Below, one piece after another: positions 28,209 to 36,875 of a DNA stretch of 52,890 nucleotides (position 1 is its first letter; each line of letters begins with the position of its first letter). Both the position numbers and the translations under genes were made by a program. The stretch is from Pseudomonadota bacterium (GTDB taxonomy: Bacteria; Pseudomonadota; Gammaproteobacteria; Acidiferrobacterales; Acidiferrobacteraceae), in NCBI GenBank assembly GCA_021827145.1, contig JAKAXK010000005.1, positions 1 to 52,890 on the forward strand, given 5' to 3'. The notes under the pieces were generated by a model. The model was not told the DNA's origin. It was given only the letters and a program-made list of their open reading frames with translations, and did not search any database.

Positions 28209-30420
28209 GCGTTCCACCCGCAGCCACCTTCTTCGAGGCGGCCGGCGCACCGTTTGCCGTCTTGCCCTCCCTCAAATGCGGCAGATGCGGCTGATGATAA
28301 TTCGGTAGTACATAGGAATGTGAGAAGCGCACTGCGTCCTCCTCGGCCTGCATCATAGCGTAACGCGATGCCGTAAACCCCTCACCCTGCTCACTGTTGC
28401 GCACGATCACGGGTTTCAAGAACACCATGAGATTGGTCTTCTTCTTGACGCGCTGACGATAGCGAAACAGATTGCCGATCAAGGGAATGTCATCCAAGAG
28501 CGGCACGCCCTGCCAATTGTTCTCCACCTCATCGCTTATGAGGCCACCGAGCACGATTGTCTTGCCGTTAGCCACAATTACCGTGGTCTTCAGCTCGCGC
28601 TTATTCGTTATGAGGTCGATCGCGCCCGACAAGCTCGGCGCTATGCTCGACACATCTTCGTAGATCTGCATTTTGATGTTATTGCCGGCCGTGATCTGCG
28701 GCTTGATCTTCAGCGTAAGGCCGACGTTCTTGCGTTCAACCGTCTGAAACGGATTCACGGCCGCCGTGCCGACCGTCCCCGCGGTGGAGTAGCTGCCGGT
28801 AATGAACGGCACATTCTGACCCACCATGATCTTGGCTTCCGTATTGTCGAGCGTGAGGAGGTCCGGCGTCGACAAGACATTCACACCCGAGACTGACTGC
28901 AAGGCGCGAGCGAACGCCGAAAGACCGACGACGGTCTGACCGCTCGCGAGCTTCACAGTGCCGCTAATAAATCCGAGCGCAAGCCCTGCTTCATTCGCCA
29001 ATTTCGAGGGCGTCGCCGCCGTTGAGACTATGCCCGATCCGGTCACGGGGAAGTTTGTCACACCGCCCACCGCGCCGCTACCAGCAGGTACCGCCCCGGC
29101 CCACTGCACACCGAGCTCCGCCTGGTTATCGACCGTCACCTCGGCTATAAGGGCCTTCACGAATACCTGAGCTCGCCGTATATCTAATTTCGCAATCACC
29201 GCTCGCAAGCTATCATACACGGCATTCGGTGCATTGATAATAAGTGCATTAATGGAAGGATCGGCCTGAACGAGAGAGGCCTTTATAGCGCTCGCCGAAA
29301 TTTTCCGTTGAATCGGCGGCGGTCCCGCCATAGCCACGGGCTGGACCGCCGCGACCATTCTCTTGCTTGCCCCCTTCGCCTCGCCCTGCAAAAGACCTCG
29401 CAGGATTTTCGCGATGCGGCTGGCCCGCGCATTGCGCAGATAAACGACATGCGTGGTCCCACCGCTTTCGCCTTGAACGTCGAGCCTGTTGACTAAGGCC
29501 TTTATGAACCGAAGCTTCTTGCGGCTTGCCGTACGGACGAGCAGGCTGTTGGAACGCGTATCTGGCACGATATAGACAGGGCTATAGCTGCCTGCCGGCG
29601 TCCCCGACGCGCCTGGCAACTGCGCCTCGCCCAAACGCACAAGGAGGTTTGCCATATCCACGGCCGAGGCGTAGCGAACAGGAATGATTACGACCGGCGA
29701 CCGCACTCCGGCCTCCAAGCGGTAGACGATATGCAAGAGCCTACGGATATTATCGGCGTCGTCGGTAACGATCAGGGTATTGGTGGGCGCGTACACCGAA
29801 ATGATCCCCACGCTCGACATAAGGGGGCGCAGAAGCGGCATGATCTGCGAGGCCTCACCGTCCTCGATGGGGATCACCTGTGTCACCAATTGATCGCCGC
29901 CCTGCGGCCAATGCGCGCTCACGGGCGCCGCCTGGCGGGCGTTGGCCTGGGGCAGAATCTTTACGATATGGTCGGGCCCCGGGACGGCGGCAAAGCCTTG
30001 AGCCTTCAGCGCCCCCAGAAAGATCTGGTAGGCGGCCCTCAGCGATACCGGGGAGGCCGACACGATGGTGACCTTGCCCTGCACGCGCGGGTCGATCAAA
30101 AAGTTCTTGCCCGTGAGCTCGGCGACCGTACGAATCACCGCGCGGATGTCGGCATTGTCGAAATTGAACAACATCTGTCCCGGCGGGACCTTGTGGGATG
30201 TACTCACGACCGGGGACCCGCCGGTCACCACGGCCCCAGCGCCCAATATCGGGTGCGACGCGGGCCCAGGCGTCAGGGGCGTGCGCGTGCCCACGACGGG
30301 GTGATCATTCAACGCAGCGGCCTTGTTCGCTCCAAAAACCGGGTACCGCGCGCTCGAGAAGACCAGCGTTAGAAGAAGCCCCGCACATAAGCGACTACGC
30401 GCCCACTTACCCATCGGCAT
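28201..30420 (-). CDS. gspD: type II secretion outer-membrane secretin D
   Basis: A 739-residue secretin forming the outer-membrane pore. Signal peptide (about 1-35), a linker, then N0 ([13 protein letters not shown]), N1-N3 domains and the secretin domain with [14 protein letters not shown] and [14 protein letters not shown] precedes the ATG at 30420, preferred over the GTG at 30444. A long Gly/Ala-rich insert in N3 near the middle is common. It lies 37 bases downstream of gspC. Confidence 0.95.
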   Translation of the reverse strand: MPMGKWARSRLCAGLLLTLVFSSARYPVFGANKAAALNDHPVVGTRTPLTPGPASHPILGAGAVVTGGSPVVSTSHKVPPGQMLFNFDNADIRAVIRTVAELTGKNFLIDPRVQGKVTIVSASPVSLRAAYQIFLGALKAQGFAAVPGPDHIVKILPQANARQAAPVSAHWPQGGDQLVTQVIPIEDGEASQIMPLLRPLMSSVGIISVYAPTNTLIVTDDADNIRRLLHIVYRLEAGVRSPVVIIPVRYASAVDMANLLVRLGEAQLPGASGTPAGSYSPVYIVPDTRSNSLLVRTASRKKLRFIKALVNRLDVQGESGGTTHVVYLRNARASRIAKILRGLLQGEAKGASKRMVAAVQPVAMAGPPPIQRKISASAIKASLVQADPSINALIINAPNAVYDSLRAVIAKLDIRRAQVFVKALIAEVTVDNQAELGVQWAGAVPAGSGAVGGVTNFPVTGSGIVSTAATPSKLANEAGLALGFISGTVKLASGQTVVGLSAFARALQSVSGVNVLSTPDLLTLDNTEAKIMVGQNVPFITGSYSTAGTVGTAAVNPFQTVERKNVGLTLKIKPQITAGNNIKMQIYEDVSSIAPSLSGAIDLITNKRELKTTVIVANGKTIVLGGLISDEVENNWQGVPLLDDIPLIGNLFRYRQRVKKKTNLMVFLKPVIVRNSEQGEGFTASRYAMMQAEEDAVRFSHSYVLPNYHQPHLPHLREGKTANGAPAASKKVAAGGTHG

Positions 30421-30457
30421 TCTATCCTTAGAAAGGGTATCCACAACACGAACCGAC

Positions 30458-31345
30458 TCACGGGCCTTGCATCCGGTAGGTAAAGGCCGTCATATGTCCG
30501 TCGCGCGCCACATCCACTGTAACGTCACCATTTTTTGCCCCGGCCATATAGGCGCTGACCGCGGCACCCAAGGAGTTCACGGGCCGTCCGTTTACCTCCT
30601 CGATAATGTCACCCTTGTGCAAACCCAGGCTCGCGAAGGCCGATCCCGGGGCCTGCTTGACCAGCACACCGCCCGCGGGACCGGGCGCAAGCCACGACTT
30701 CAGGGCCGCCTTCGACACGCTACCGAAAGCCGCCACGACCGATGGTTTGACGGAAACCTTGACGGCATGATGGATGCCCACATTGGCCTTCGGTACCGTT
30801 ACCGATGCCGATGGCTCACGTGCAGGGGCGCCGGCCGGCGCCCCTGCACTCGCCGCGCCGGGCGGGTATAACAACAGGCTCTGGAGTCGCCCATTGTGCC
30901 TCACGATTGCTCGGTCAGGAGCGACCGCCGCCAACACCACCCCCGGAGATACAGTCGCCCCGACCAAATAAGGACGAACATCCTTCCCAGGCCTCCCGAT
31001 CAAGGCGACGCCAGGCTTACCGACTACGAGACCCGACAGAGTCAGTGCGAGACGACTCACCGGGATCGCGGTCAGCGTCGTTGTCGGCGACCGCCCGAAT
31101 AAATGGTGTCGCAACAAAACCGACAACGGTGCGTGAGCGACATGCTCTACCGTAAGCGGCGGTGGCGCCGATCGCCCAGGGGGTGATAGCGCCCCCCACG
31201 TCCAGTTCGCCACAAGCGCTGCGGCCGCTACCGCGGCTCCCGTATTGATCACTCGCGCCATATGTGGTTTGGACGCTGCCGCGAGCAACCGTCCTCCGAG
31301 GGCCTGCCAAGACATGCCGCTTCGTTCCCATGAATCTATTTGCAT
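30458..31345 (-). CDS. gspC: type II secretion protein C
   Basis: A 295-residue bitopic inner-membrane protein that links the platform to the secretin. A membrane segment (about 38-60) is followed by the homology region (L-F-G near residue 100, then L-T-L-S-G-L-V-V-G), an Ala/Pro-rich linker and a C-terminal PDZ-like domain with L-H-K-G-D-I-I-E-E-V-N-G-R-P. First gene of the gspC-N operon. The ATG at 31345 has no Shine-Dalgarno sequence but lies six bases after a perfect TATAAT; the frame is open to 31381 and an ATG at 31315 is another option, so the start is uncertain. Confidence 0.88.
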   Translation of the reverse strand: MQIDSWERSGMSWQALGGRLLAAASKPHMARVINTGAAVAAAALVANWTWGALSPPGRSAPPPLTVEHVAHAPLSVLLRHHLFGRSPTTTLTAIPVSRLALTLSGLVVGKPGVALIGRPGKDVRPYLVGATVSPGVVLAAVAPDRAIVRHNGRLQSLLLYPPGAASAGAPAGAPAREPSASVTVPKANVGIHHAVKVSVKPSVVAAFGSVSKAALKSWLAPGPAGGVLVKQAPGSAFASLGLHKGDIIEEVNGRPVNSLGAAVSAYMAGAKNGDVTVDVARDGHMTAFTYRMQGP

Positions 31346-31351
31346 CGGCGC

Positions 31352-31357
31352 ATTATA
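31352..31357 (-). promoter_or_regulatory. TATAAT -10 element just before gspC
   Basis: A perfect TATAAT on the minus strand ends six bases before the chosen gspC ATG, so transcription would begin at or next to that codon. No good -35 is present at 16-18 bases. It is either a leaderless promoter or chance within a longer gspC reading frame. Confidence 0.35.
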
Positions 31358-31521
31358 ACCGTCCGCCACACGCGCCCCCATCCTGGTTTTCGAGGCCCCC
31401 GACCGGGCTCATCCTGGCAAGCGCCCTTCCGGCGCGCCTCTGCCGCATTTAAGGGCGCGCTCGCACTCTGACAAGAGGTCGTCAGAAACCGGCCAATGGC
31501 CATTCGGCGAGACGGTCGAAT

Positions 31522-31971
31522 TCAAGCGTGCATAGAAAACGCACGCTCCGCCTCTGTGGAAAGCTCATCCTTGAATCTGACCAGGCGTACGCTGATATCC
31601 GGTGCCATACGCATGAGGGCCCGACCCAGCGTTCGTGGCTGCGCCGGCACAGACAGACTAAATCCCGTCGCAAACCTTCTCAGACCATGGAATGCCACGG
31701 CGCGATACGGCCGACGGCCAAGCCAAGCATTGGACCAAAGAGCGGGAGGCGCCGCATTTGCCGTAAGAACGATACGGTCCGCCCCGACGTTCGTACTGAC
31801 CGGATTGGGGTTCCCGATCCAAAAGGTCATGGCCATGGTGGCCCCGATCAAGCCTGCCGTCGCGAAGGCCCCGAGAGTCCATGTCAGGCCGTGGCGAGAA
31901 CACCAAAGAACACTGCTTTCAGGTTCCGCGTGCCCCCCAAGGCATCGCGACAGACTTCTAGTTATTTTCAT
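31522..31971 (-). CDS. hypothetical single-span membrane protein upstream of gspC
   Basis: A 149-residue protein I do not recognise. The ATG at 31971 has an excellent ribosome site, AAGGAGG, five bases upstream, which is why I accept it over overlapping plus-strand frames. There is a basic cytoplasmic N-terminus, one hydrophobic segment about residues 30-52 (G-A-F-A-T-A-G-L-I-G-A-T-M-A-M-T-F-W-I-G), then about 95 periplasmic residues with several Arg and an R-R-F-A-T-G-F-S-L-S stretch. It lies 176 bases upstream of gspC in the same direction, so it could belong to the secretion locus, but the gap argues for separate transcription. Confidence 0.6.
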   Translation of the reverse strand: MKITRSLSRCLGGHAEPESSVLWCSRHGLTWTLGAFATAGLIGATMAMTFWIGNPNPVSTNVGADRIVLTANAAPPALWSNAWLGRRPYRAVAFHGLRRFATGFSLSVPAQPRTLGRALMRMAPDISVRLVRFKDELSTEAERAFSMHA

Positions 31972-32822
31972 GTATCCCTCCTTATGCGCTACATGCGAAA
32001 CATCCTATAGCACTCTTGAGTCCGCATAAGTCGGACCTAAGTAGGATGAACGCAGCTACCCCGAAAAAAGGGGGCGGAGATAATGACAGATGAGCTTCTT
32101 CCCTTCAAGGAGAAGCCTCCCCCGCGTTAAATGATTCTGATTCCGGATCGCAGTATCTCCACCCCCGTTACGCCTCTCGTTTTCCTGGGATTACGGTGGA
32201 TGCGCGTCGCATATAGTCCTAACATCCCAAACCGAAGTCGTCGCCGACCATCGCAGGACGTCGGCTGAGGGGTCGGAACGATGATTGGACCGGTCGAGCA
32301 CGTTCATCGCGTTGGAGTCATACGCGTGGCGCCTGGATCGAAGTCGACGGGCCGCTCGTGCATGATGATGTCTGGGGCCGAGCGAGAGCGCCCGACCGCT
32401 GTGCGCTGATCGTTGCGTACACCCTCACTTAGCGTGCGTGGCCATCGGTGACCTTCGGATGACCCGCCTGAAAAAAGAGGCCTATAGGCACCCCACTCAA
32501 GGGCCCTTTATCAGCGCGCAGTACGCCACCGCCTCGCGTCGCAAAGACGATCTTCGCACCAAACCGACAGGCGGGCAGTCGCTCTACGTTCAGCTGCGGC
32601 CTCCTCCGCCCCCCCTGCTGTGCTCGCCCTAAAGCCCATGGGCCTCGTGATCCGGCCGCCGCCGGCCCTAGAGGGAACGAAGGCCCTCAATCTTTGCCCG
32701 CACAAAAAAGCCCACCCGCCGCCCGCAGGCACGCGACCGCGCTGGCGTGGCGGCCGCCGCGATTCCCTTGCTCGCCGGGTGGCGCCAACTACCAGATACG
32801 CATTCGGCAAATACTTACGAGG
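31972..32822. other. 851-bp stretch with no recognisable gene
   Basis: Short frames occur on both strands, none with a family match. The minus strand near 32004-32012 reads TGCTATAGG, a possible extended -10 for the hypothetical gene at 31522-31971, and GTCCG-N7-CGGAC (32020-32036) is an inverted repeat beside it. A 15-codon plus-strand frame at 32083-32130 has GGAG close upstream. The rest looks like decayed sequence. Confidence 0.4.
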
Positions 32823-33164
32823 CTAATAGCCGCCCTTGCGCATGCTTTCGGGGAGGCCCGCGACGCGACCTGCCTGCTTTGAAGGGTTGCCAGGAAAAAG
32901 ATCGAACAGCGTCTTGTTGTCGACCTTGCGGTCCGACCAAATCTCCTGCATGCTCTTCAGAATATGGCGGTTGTTCGGCAGCTCACCGCTGTGATTGAAG
33001 TACTGATCGCGCAGATATTCAATCACATCCCAATGGTCCTGGGTAAGCACCAGCCCCTCGCTCCGGGCGATTTCCGTGGCTACCGCCTTGTCCCAGTCCG
33101 ACTGATTCACGAGATATCCTGTCTCCGTACTTTCCACCACCTTGCCGTTTACTCGATAGGCCAT
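32823..33164 (-). CDS. DsrC/TusE-family protein lacking both conserved cysteines (RspA-like)
   Basis: A 113-residue protein matching the DsrC family end to end: L-T-Q-D-H-W-D-V-I-E-Y-L-R-D in the middle and F-D-L-F-P-G-N-P-S-K-Q-A near the end. DsrC carries a Cys in K-Q-A-C-K-I-A-G-L-P and another in the final G-C-V. Here these positions read K-Q-A-G-R-V-A-G-L-P and G-G-Y, so neither the sulfur-carrying nor the disulfide-forming Cys exists. It cannot relay sulfur as DsrC or TusE do. Cysteine-free family members have been grouped as RspA and proposed to be regulatory. It stands alone between long non-coding stretches; no dsrEFH or tus genes are nearby. Confidence 0.85.
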   Translation of the reverse strand: MAYRVNGKVVESTETGYLVNQSDWDKAVATEIARSEGLVLTQDHWDVIEYLRDQYFNHSGELPNNRHILKSMQEIWSDRKVDNKTLFDLFPGNPSKQAGRVAGLPESMRKGGY

Positions 33165-33771
33165 TTCGCTTAAAACCCCCGTAGATTGTTGGTCTGATGC
33201 GACTTTTCTTGAATTATCTTTCTATATATCCATCGGGGCCTTTTTACCAAAACGACGCCCAGTTGTCTAACACGCGTATTCCCGATACCGCGTTTTTCCG
33301 CAGGCTATCTCTTCCGGGCTATCTCGTTATGGGTATCATCGTGCCGCTTTCAACAACGACATGGCGTGGATATGCGACCAATTCAAAGTGATATAGTCGC
33401 CGCCTATTGCGCCGAGACCGCGCGCTTTTGCACCTGCCTCATCGATCCCTTCACAAGCAACGGAAGTCGACGAACATGCTCGATCGACTAAACGCTACAG
33501 CCCTCCGCTGTACGAATATTCGTGAACGCGGAATCGTGTCCGAGGCACATCCAGGCCTCGTGCATGGCGACCCAGGAGACACAGTCTGAAGACTACCGCC
33601 ATCTCGGCATCTCACTTCTGAAAAGACGGCACCGCTAACGGCTTGGCTGGTCGTCCAATGAAACCCCGCCATGCCAGACAGACATGTGCACAACTCTGCG
33701 TACACAACCATTTCCGCCATCGCAGTCCGCTGACTGATGGCCTTGCAACATACAATTTGTGTACCCATATG
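33165..33771. other. 607-bp gene-free, locally AT-richer region
   Basis: No convincing gene on either strand. The part next to the DsrC-like gene is AT-rich (TATATA and GATAAT on the minus strand around 33213-33228) and probably holds its promoter. A 12-bp perfect palindrome ACGAATATTCGT (33512-33523) is nested between TCCGC and GCGGA arms (33504-33532) and may be a protein-binding site. Confidence 0.4.
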
Positions 33772-33799
33772 AAAAAAACCAGCCCCAAAGGGGCTGGTT
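33772..33799 (-). terminator. Rho-independent terminator of the DUF3034-globin operon
   Basis: On the minus strand AACCAGCCCC and GGGGCTGGTT form a perfect 10-bp stem with a 3-nt loop, followed by a run of T (33778-33772). It lies about 25 bases after the globin stop codon. Confidence 0.93.
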
Positions 33800-33824
33800 C
33801 TAGGACGAATGCCGTAACGACAGA

Positions 33825-34262
33825 TCAGCGAGTCACTATCTGCGACTCCATAGGGGCCAATTTAGAAAGGAGGTTATTTTGGGCATCAAGCGGAACATGC
33901 TGACGGTCCATGCCCTTTATAAGATCGGAAACGAGAGCATTAAATGCAGCCTCGTTAACACCCAAGCCTCTATGGACGCTCGACATACTGGGACCAGTAT
34001 AGGTGCATGGACCACCCTCCTCCTGACAGAATTGGTCCGTTAGAGCAGACTTAAGAGAGGGAATATCTGTTGTCGCAAAATAATGCGATATACGGCGATC
34101 GGATAAGACATAGCCCACAAACCTGTTAACAACCGCCTTGATGCCGGCCTTTTGACCAAATTGTTGGTAATACGTATTTTTGGCAATGGCGGATGTGAAA
34201 GGCACAAGCAGCGCTACTACAACCACGGCGCGACGAATAAGATTGATATGAACACTACGCAT
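33825..34262 (-). CDS. exported group 1 truncated hemoglobin
   Basis: A 145-residue protein. Residues 1-27 are a signal peptide (R-R-A-V-V-V-V-A-L-L-V-P-F-T-S-A-I-A). The mature part is a group 1 truncated globin: F-G-Q-K-A-G-I, F-C-Q-E-E-G-G-P-C-T-Y-T-G and the proximal-His segment M-S-S-V-H-R-G-L-G with His97. AAGGAG six bases before the ATG fixes the start; the open frame upstream to 34370 overlaps the neighbour. Truncated globins bind O2 or NO and are usually cytoplasmic, so the signal peptide implies a periplasmic role. The start lies 28 bases after the DUF3034 gene, with a terminator after it: a two-gene operon. Confidence 0.9.
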   Translation of the reverse strand: MRSVHINLIRRAVVVVALLVPFTSAIAKNTYYQQFGQKAGIKAVVNRFVGYVLSDRRISHYFATTDIPSLKSALTDQFCQEEGGPCTYTGPSMSSVHRGLGVNEAAFNALVSDLIKGMDRQHVPLDAQNNLLSKLAPMESQIVTR

Positions 34263-34290
34263 GCGGATCTCCTTTGAGATAACGAACAAA

Positions 34291-35292
34291 CTAAAAACTG
34301 GCTGTGATAGACGTGTATAGACCGGATTGATTCCGGATCGTGGCAACCTGACCAAGCATTGCGTAAGCAAAGGTCACAGAAAAGTTCTTGTTAGGGATAT
34401 AGGCTACGTACAGGTCCTTCCACGCATTAGTCTTGCTGAGAGCATTTCCCGTCGGGTTATTGCCTACCAATTGATTCTGTGGCATTGCTCGATACTCGCC
34501 GCCGAGGACAACATGGCGATTGAGAAATACGCCGGCTGAGACTTCCGGCTCGTAATGATACCGGCTATTATGGAATCCCTCGAATCCGAGCAGACCGTTC
34601 TGATTCGCGCGCGTAGCGTCCACATCGATGTCAAGTAGGGTGGTGTGGCCAAAAATTCCGTCTAACCAGATCTTGGTCGCCGCTAAATAATAGCTCGTCC
34701 CTTGACTCTTTGTGCCCAAAACCTCCAGTAGGTTGGCTCCTCTCCCAAACCCGAGATTATTATTACGATGGTACTGCACCCCAAATGCGACCTGTGGGAG
34801 CCAGGTATTTTGCTGGTAGATCGCGTTACCAAATAGGCGGACCTTCAAACCTACTATGTCTTGACTCAAATCAGCTCCATTCTGAAACGGGGCATTGCTT
34901 CCTGCAGGCGCACCGAGTTCCGTGTCGAGAAAATTGGCCGTATTACCGAGACCCAACGTCTGTTTTGTCAGAGATATCTCAACGCGATTTGCTATGCCGA
35001 CAGAGCCGCCATACGCATTAAAGAGATAATTAGGCGTTGCAAGATTAGTATAAAAAGCGGTGTAACCGATTTGCTTATTATCTCCGTAGCCGCCTATTAG
35101 AGCCCAGGGAACAATACCTCCACCGGCGGCCCCACTGACCGTCGTAACACCACCTGTTCCCAATATTCTTCCCTCTCCAAAAACCCCGGCATGCGCCTGA
35201 CGCACACCTAAGGTCAAACCGCCCCCAACCACGGCGGTGAGGACGGCCAGCCCTACCGTTTCCCGAAGCACCTGAAGTGGTTTCTTTTTCAT
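34291..35292 (-). CDS. DUF3034 family outer-membrane beta-barrel protein
   Basis: A 333-residue protein with a signal peptide (about 1-35, ending A-H-A). The mature start has the DUF3034 hallmark L-G-T-G-G-V-T-T-V-S-G-A-A-G-G-G-I-V-P-W, then many alternating amphipathic strands and a C-terminal Phe, as in outer-membrane barrels. Function is unknown. GAGGAC lies upstream of the ATG. It is co-transcribed with the exported globin and divergent from the ECF sigma gene, which suggests, without proving, control by that sigma factor. Base composition is less GC-rich than the gsp genes. Confidence 0.85.
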   Translation of the reverse strand: MKKKPLQVLRETVGLAVLTAVVGGGLTLGVRQAHAGVFGEGRILGTGGVTTVSGAAGGGIVPWALIGGYGDNKQIGYTAFYTNLATPNYLFNAYGGSVGIANRVEISLTKQTLGLGNTANFLDTELGAPAGSNAPFQNGADLSQDIVGLKVRLFGNAIYQQNTWLPQVAFGVQYHRNNNLGFGRGANLLEVLGTKSQGTSYYLAATKIWLDGIFGHTTLLDIDVDATRANQNGLLGFEGFHNSRYHYEPEVSAGVFLNRHVVLGGEYRAMPQNQLVGNNPTGNALSKTNAWKDLYVAYIPNKNFSVTFAYAMLGQVATIRNQSGLYTSITASF

Positions 35293-35512
35293 CTCGAATG
35301 TCCTCAGTAGTTAAAAGGCGCGGCAAGGCGTGGTCGCTCCAATGACCTCTATCCCTAGCCCGCCCCCCGTTTACGCGTGAGCTGAGATTTTGGATTCACA
35401 GCCGACCCAATGCATGTGCAAACACGCCTCCGGGACTTGGTTGTGGCCAGGAAAAATGCTCACTGCGACCCGTGAAGCCAGTAAGGGCTTGCCCTGCTGA
35501 GCGCGGATCTTT

Positions 35513-36118
35513 ATGCTGAGGACCCTTCTTAACACCTTAGGCCTATTCGGATTGTCTGAGCCTCTCGTCAGTGTCTCCGGCGCGGATGAAATCCCGGAAT
35601 TAATGGCCCTCATCCAAGACGGCAACCAATCCGCCCTACAACGGCTGTATTTTTTAACGGCGCCGAAACTCTTTGCTATCGCCCTGCGTATAGTCAAGAG
35701 ACAGGAGCTTGCGGAAGACGTGATGCAAGAGGCCTTTGTCCGCATCTGGCGAAACTGCCGTGACTACAGCCCAGCGAAAGGATCAGTATGGGGGTGGATT
35801 GCAACGATAGTGCGTAACGGGGCCATAGACTGCGTGCGTCGCGACCGCGAAATCCTTGTAGACCCCGAGGAGACCCTGTGGGAACGCCCAGACCCGGCCG
35901 ACGGACCTCTGGGGGCTTTTTTGCGGCGTGAAGAGGCGACGGGCATTAAAAGATGCCTAGATCAATTACCAAAAGACCAACGGCAAGCGATTCTCGTAGC
36001 TTACTACGAAGGATATACTCACGACATCGTTGCCAAACGCCTCGGCGCTCCCTTAGGGACGATCAAGACATGGATTCGTCGCGGTCTCTTACGCATTAAA
36101 GAGTGTCTGCAATCATGA
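35513..36118 (+). CDS. ECF-type RNA polymerase sigma factor (SigK/RpoE-like)
   Basis: A 201-residue sigma factor. Region 2 spans about 40-105 (A-E-D-V-M-Q-E-A-F-V-R-I-W-R and a W-G-W-I-A-T-I-V-R-N segment). Region 4 is about 148-200 (L-P-K-D-Q-R-Q-A-I-L-V-A-Y-Y-E-G-Y-T). The stop overlaps the anti-sigma start by ATGA, so the two are translationally coupled. The N-terminus before residue 30 is not conserved and the ribosome site is weak, so the start is uncertain. It likely directs its own operon and perhaps the divergent DUF3034-globin operon; no ECF promoter was identified with confidence. Confidence 0.9.
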   Translation: MLRTLLNTLGLFGLSEPLVSVSGADEIPELMALIQDGNQSALQRLYFLTAPKLFAIALRIVKRQELAEDVMQEAFVRIWRNCRDYSPAKGSVWGWIATIVRNGAIDCVRRDREILVDPEETLWERPDPADGPLGAFLRREEATGIKRCLDQLPKDQRQAILVAYYEGYTHDIVAKRLGAPLGTIKTWIRRGLLRIKECLQS

Positions 36119-36813
36119 AGCTGGCAAATAAAGATCTACAGATCATGTTAGCCGGGGAATATGTCGTAGGAACGCTCACGGGCCAGGCCCGTCGGCGCTT
36201 CGAGAACCTCCTTAAGACACGCGTAGATCTTCGGGCCGCCGTGAGGGACTGGGAACAAGGCCTGTCTCCTCTCACGCTTGATGTACAACCCGTGAGCCCG
36301 CCCCCACATCTATGGGGTAAAATTGCCAAGGAAATCGGCGACGAGAGCCATCGTACCAACGTGCGTCAAAAACCCAACATGTGGCCATGGCTCGCCCTGG
36401 CAGCCAGTTTAGCCGCCGTGACCCTTGGCGGCCTTTTTGCGGCGAATCTGGGCCGCGCACAGCGACCTCTCTATGTCGCCGTTTTAGGAAATGGGGCAAA
36501 TCCGGCATGGGTCATCACGCTCGCTCATAAGGGTCGCGTGCTCGACGTGTCTGCCGTCCACCCGGCCCCCCCCAAAGACCACAGCTACCAATTATGGATG
36601 CTTCCGGGCAAAGGACAGCCGCCCCGATCCCTAGGCCTCTTGCCAGTGCGAGCCGATGCCACTCTTCGCGTTTCGGTTCCGCGTAGCCTTCATTTGGCGT
36701 CAGCGCAAGGTCTGGCCGTTAGTCTAGAACCACTTCAAGGCTCCCCCCTTGCAGGTCCGAGCGGTCCTGTTGTCTATCAGGCCACCTGGCTCCATATCGT
36801 GCGACCCAGCTGA
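36115..36813 (+). CDS. RskA-family anti-sigma factor
   Basis: A 232-residue membrane protein. A cytoplasmic anti-sigma domain (about 1-80, with L-A-G-E-Y-V-V-G-T-L) is followed by one membrane segment (about 89-112) and an extracytoplasmic RskA domain with Y-Q-L-W-M-L-P-G-K-G and G-L-L-P. It would hold the upstream ECF sigma factor inactive until a periplasmic signal. No HxxxCxxC zinc motif is seen, as in the RskA/ChrR-independent group. The ATG overlaps the sigma stop; the earlier GTG at 36103 is unlikely. Confidence 0.88.
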   Translation: MKLANKDLQIMLAGEYVVGTLTGQARRRFENLLKTRVDLRAAVRDWEQGLSPLTLDVQPVSPPPHLWGKIAKEIGDESHRTNVRQKPNMWPWLALAASLAAVTLGGLFAANLGRAQRPLYVAVLGNGANPAWVITLAHKGRVLDVSAVHPAPPKDHSYQLWMLPGKGQPPRSLGLLPVRADATLRVSVPRSLHLASAQGLAVSLEPLQGSPLAGPSGPVVYQATWLHIVRPS

Positions 36814-36875
36814 ATCTAAAAGCTTCCGCCCTCCGTATTAAGGTCGGTAGTTCCGATCATTTCTGAGGAGGCTTT

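Noticed and set aside
32511-32810. 99-codon minus-strand frame upstream of the hypothetical protein gene
   Set aside because: Arg/Ala-rich translation with no ribosome site or motif; it looks like non-coding GC-rich sequence.
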